Notes under the pieces: model-generated | What the model was told of the DNA's origin: nothing | The model's input: the letters and a program-made list of their open reading frames with translations, nothing else | The model's database searches: none | NCBI RefSeq assembly: GCF_004000985.1 | Contig: NZ_BIMH01000028.1 | Coordinates: 1 to 64,000 of the forward strand | Length of the DNA: 64,000 nt | Reading direction: 5' to 3' | DNA from: Paenibacillus validus NBRC 15382 | GTDB lineage: Bacteria; Bacillota; Bacilli; Paenibacillales; NBRC-103111 | Part shown: positions 62,039-64,000 of the stretch, piece by piece | Layout: each line of letters starts with the position of its first letter | How positions within the stretch are numbered: position 1 is the stretch's first letter | Made by a program: the position numbers and the translations under genes

Positions 62039-64000
62039 CTAGAATAAAAAGCCTTGACCGTTTCCTTCATCCGCATCATCGGCTGAGGGGGATTTCCCGT
62101 TGTCAACGTTCGATAAATTCGATGCGGCAGCCGCCTCAGCCTCATATTCCGCTATTTCCACGGCTCCCGCTCTCGCCATCTCGTCTTCCGCCCCGTTGTC
62201 CCATTTGTCAATCATGTCTACATAACACTGGTAGTTATGCTTGCTGACGAACAGCGTGGTGGACACCTCAGGAGCCATATGCTGCATCTTCTCATCGGGA
62301 ACGGCGGCAATCAGCTGCAGACCCATTTGCTTAATCAACCGCAGACTGGATTGAATCCGCTGCTCGTCCATTTTATTGAACGCTTCATCGAAAATGACAA
62401 GCCGCGTGCTTTTTCCGGAATATAAGTGGTGGAAGGAAGCCAATATCGCAATATAGAACGGTGTCTGCGTCTCGCCTCCCGATTTCTCCTTCAGCACTTG
62501 CGAGAAGCGGTATTTGCCGTTGCCGGATGTTACGATAATATCGAAATCCAGGTATTGCCGATAGTCCGAGAACTCTTCCAATTGTCCGGCCTCCCCTTTG
62601 ACCAGAAGATCGAACAACTCATGCAGAACCTCTGTACGATCATTGTCCGGTAATTCGAACAACGAGCCCTTTTCCAAAAGCATGGGATCCATCACGGCAT
62701 CATAGAAGCGCTTGTAACGTTCACTAGGGGAAACCTCAAAATGATACTTGTCGTCGGAAAAAGGAAAATGCCTCAGCGCATAGTTCAGCTCGTGAAACTC
62801 CCTACGGGCCATCTCGATCGCTTCCCTTAACCGAAAAATAAAGTGGGACTTGAACTCCTCTTCCGATTCTTTCAAAGCCGCCGCAACTTTATCCTGATAT
62901 TCCGGAATATTCAGGTGTTCGATCGTTTCAAGCAGCCGATCGTAATCCTCGTTCGTGACCTTCTGGATGTCGGCGATAAAATTTTGATCGATATTATATT
63001 TTTGCCGCATTAATTGCAGCTTGTTGAACTGGCTGTCGCGCAGTGTCTGCTGACCCTTCCAGCTGCCTTCCCAATTTTGGATTTTCTGCCAAGTGGAGGC
63101 GGACGAATTGCATGCTTCTTCGTATCTTTGCATCGCTCCCGCTTCCCGCTCGCTGCCGTGCTCATTGATCCAATTCCGCCATGCGGCTTCGTACTCTTGC
63201 ACCTTAATCCGAAGCAAGTGCAGCTTTCCTTCCGCTTCGGACTTTTTCGATTCGGTTTCCGTTTGCTTTTGGAGTAAGGATCCCCATTTTTGTTGCCACT
63301 TCTGTTCATCCTTCTTCCACTGCTCATACTCCGCCTGCAGCCGCTCCGCTTCGCTGAAATCGAGACCATTCAGTTCCTCTGTCTTCTGCAATAGCATTTC
63401 CGAGCATTCGTGGATATGCCGCATCAGGCCAAGATGGTCGGCAAGCTTGGTACAGCCCGTTTCCTTCAATTTGCCGATCCATTCGGAAAGGTGTTCACCC
63501 CAAGCATACAGCATGCGCCGTTCGTCCTGGGCAGACACCAGCTCGGAGCGGCGGATTTCCAACTGGCGGGCGATCGCTTTGGCGCCTATGAACGGAACCT
63601 CGTATTGCTCCTTGCGCATCTGCCGGGCTACCAGGTTGTTGTAAACCATGCATGATTGGGTCACCGCTGTACGATGGTGTCGCAGTTCCTGCTCGTTTGC
63701 AGCCTTCATCACCTTGCCCAGCAAATGCTCGACGTGCGCCTGGATTACGGGATGCTCCGCCTGCAGCTCGAGTGCCAGGGAACCGGTTACGGCCGTTCCC
63801 AAATACCGCTTCTCCTTCTCCGTATCGACGAGACCGACGCCTTCCAGCCGATAGGTTCGCTTCTCCCTTTCATAAATAGACAATGCCTCTGCGAAACATT
63901 CCGGTTCAACCAACAGATCGAAGCGCTGGGTGTTCAAATACCCTTCCACCGCATTACGCCAAAGCTCTTCCTTGAGCTCCATGTGCTCGCAAAACACCCA
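62039..64000 (-). CDS. jetC: JetC, SMC-like ATPase of Wadjet, N-terminal part outside the window
   Basis: MukB/SMC-type ATPase. The visible 653 residues are the C-terminal part; the frame is open through base 64000, so the Walker A head lies beyond the edge. Long coiled-coil arms (about 200-420 of the visible part, with LQAEYEQWKKDEQKWQQKW) lead to the C-terminal head: the ABC signature KSGGETQTPFYIAILASF, Walker B TRLVIFDEAFNKMDE and the D-loop/switch AAVPDEKM. It is coupled to jetD 24 nt downstream. jetA and jetB are expected to the right of the window. Confidence 0.92.
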   Translation of the reverse strand, partial: WVFCEHMELKEELWRNAVEGYLNTQRFDLLVEPECFAEALSIYEREKRTYRLEGVGLVDTEKEKRYLGTAVTGSLALELQAEHPVIQAHVEHLLGKVMKAANEQELRHHRTAVTQSCMVYNNLVARQMRKEQYEVPFIGAKAIARQLEIRRSELVSAQDERRMLYAWGEHLSEWIGKLKETGCTKLADHLGLMRHIHECSEMLLQKTEELNGLDFSEAERLQAEYEQWKKDEQKWQQKWGSLLQKQTETESKKSEAEGKLHLLRIKVQEYEAAWRNWINEHGSEREAGAMQRYEEACNSSASTWQKIQNWEGSWKGQQTLRDSQFNKLQLMRQKYNIDQNFIADIQKVTNEDYDRLLETIEHLNIPEYQDKVAAALKESEEEFKSHFIFRLREAIEMARREFHELNYALRHFPFSDDKYHFEVSPSERYKRFYDAVMDPMLLEKGSLFELPDNDRTEVLHELFDLLVKGEAGQLEEFSDYRQYLDFDIIVTSGNGKYRFSQVLKEKSGGETQTPFYIAILASFHHLYSGKSTRLVIFDEAFNKMDEQRIQSSLRLIKQMGLQLIAAVPDEKMQHMAPEVSTTLFVSKHNYQCYVDMIDKWDNGAEDEMARAGAVEIAEYEAEAAAASNLSNVDNGKSPSADDADEGNGQGFLF

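Noticed and set aside
1-64000. CRISPR arrays
   Set aside because: No regularly spaced direct repeats of 24-37 bp and no cas genes. The AddB-like nuclease shares the Cas4 fold but belongs to the AddAB-like pair.

Overview
The window looks like a chromosomal defence island of a Bacillota bacterium, most likely in or near Paenibacillaceae. The reasons are strong AAGGAGG-type ribosome sites, frequent TTG/GTG starts, sigma-A style promoters, an overall GC near 45 percent, and protein families typical of Paenibacillus and Brevibacillus. The genus is inference. Apart from the recombinase trio, an IS transposase and one gene remnant, every gene is on the minus strand.

Layout, left to right. (1) 1-6528, mobility module: a large serine recombinase cut by the window edge, two small unknown genes, and three tandem tyrosine recombinases that resemble a recombinase-in-trio element. 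(2) 6529-6892, a scar with a frameshifted gene remnant. (3) 6893-16982, one apparent operon reading leftwards: two paralogous DUF1998 helicases, an HD alarmone-hydrolase-like protein, McrB and McrC. (4) 17161-18752, a lone reverse transcriptase behind a clear promoter and a structured leader of about 270 nt, resembling a DRT-type antiphage reverse transcriptase. (5) 18986-35010, a tightly packed four-gene cassette: SNF2 helicase, very large adenine methyltransferase, 2115-residue helicase-DUF1998-nuclease, and a UvrD helicase with a RelE-like N-terminus. It is DISARM/Druantia-like but matches no textbook arrangement that I know. (6) 35212-36632, an IS256-family element with exact 8-bp target duplications and a frameshifted transposase. 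(7) 36769-44290, a WYL regulator, AddB-like and AddA-like helicase-nucleases and a small protein, possibly the upstream half of the operon that the IS separated from (5). (8) 44355-45972, HIRAN and Fic genes. (9) 46065-53639, a complete pPIWI-RE operon (REase, DinG-like helicase, PIWI protein) followed by a YhaM-like OB-HD nuclease. (10) 53810-60393, small accessory genes: zeta-type kinase with a short partner, SWIM-finger protein, UPF0158, pRiA4b ORF-3-like protein and a RelBE-type toxin-antitoxin pair. (11) 60509-60647, a striking multi-helix palindromic element. (12) 60740-64000, a Wadjet system: jetD and most of jetC, which runs off the right edge.

The genes form several stacked systems against invading DNA: modification-dependent restriction (McrBC), a methyltransferase plus helicase-nuclease system, PIWI-guided interference, reverse-transcriptase defence and plasmid cleavage (Wadjet). 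The most interesting unifying signal is regulatory. A module of TTGTCA, one or two variable bases and then an SOS-box-like GAATATAYGTTCT occurs three times. Each copy lies 63-80 bp upstream of the first gene of a different minus-strand defence unit (helicase-McrBC operon, HIRAN gene, pPIWI-RE operon). This suggests that the island, or the host SOS response, co-regulates these units. Start codons were chosen by ribosome-site spacing and often lie downstream of the longest open frame.
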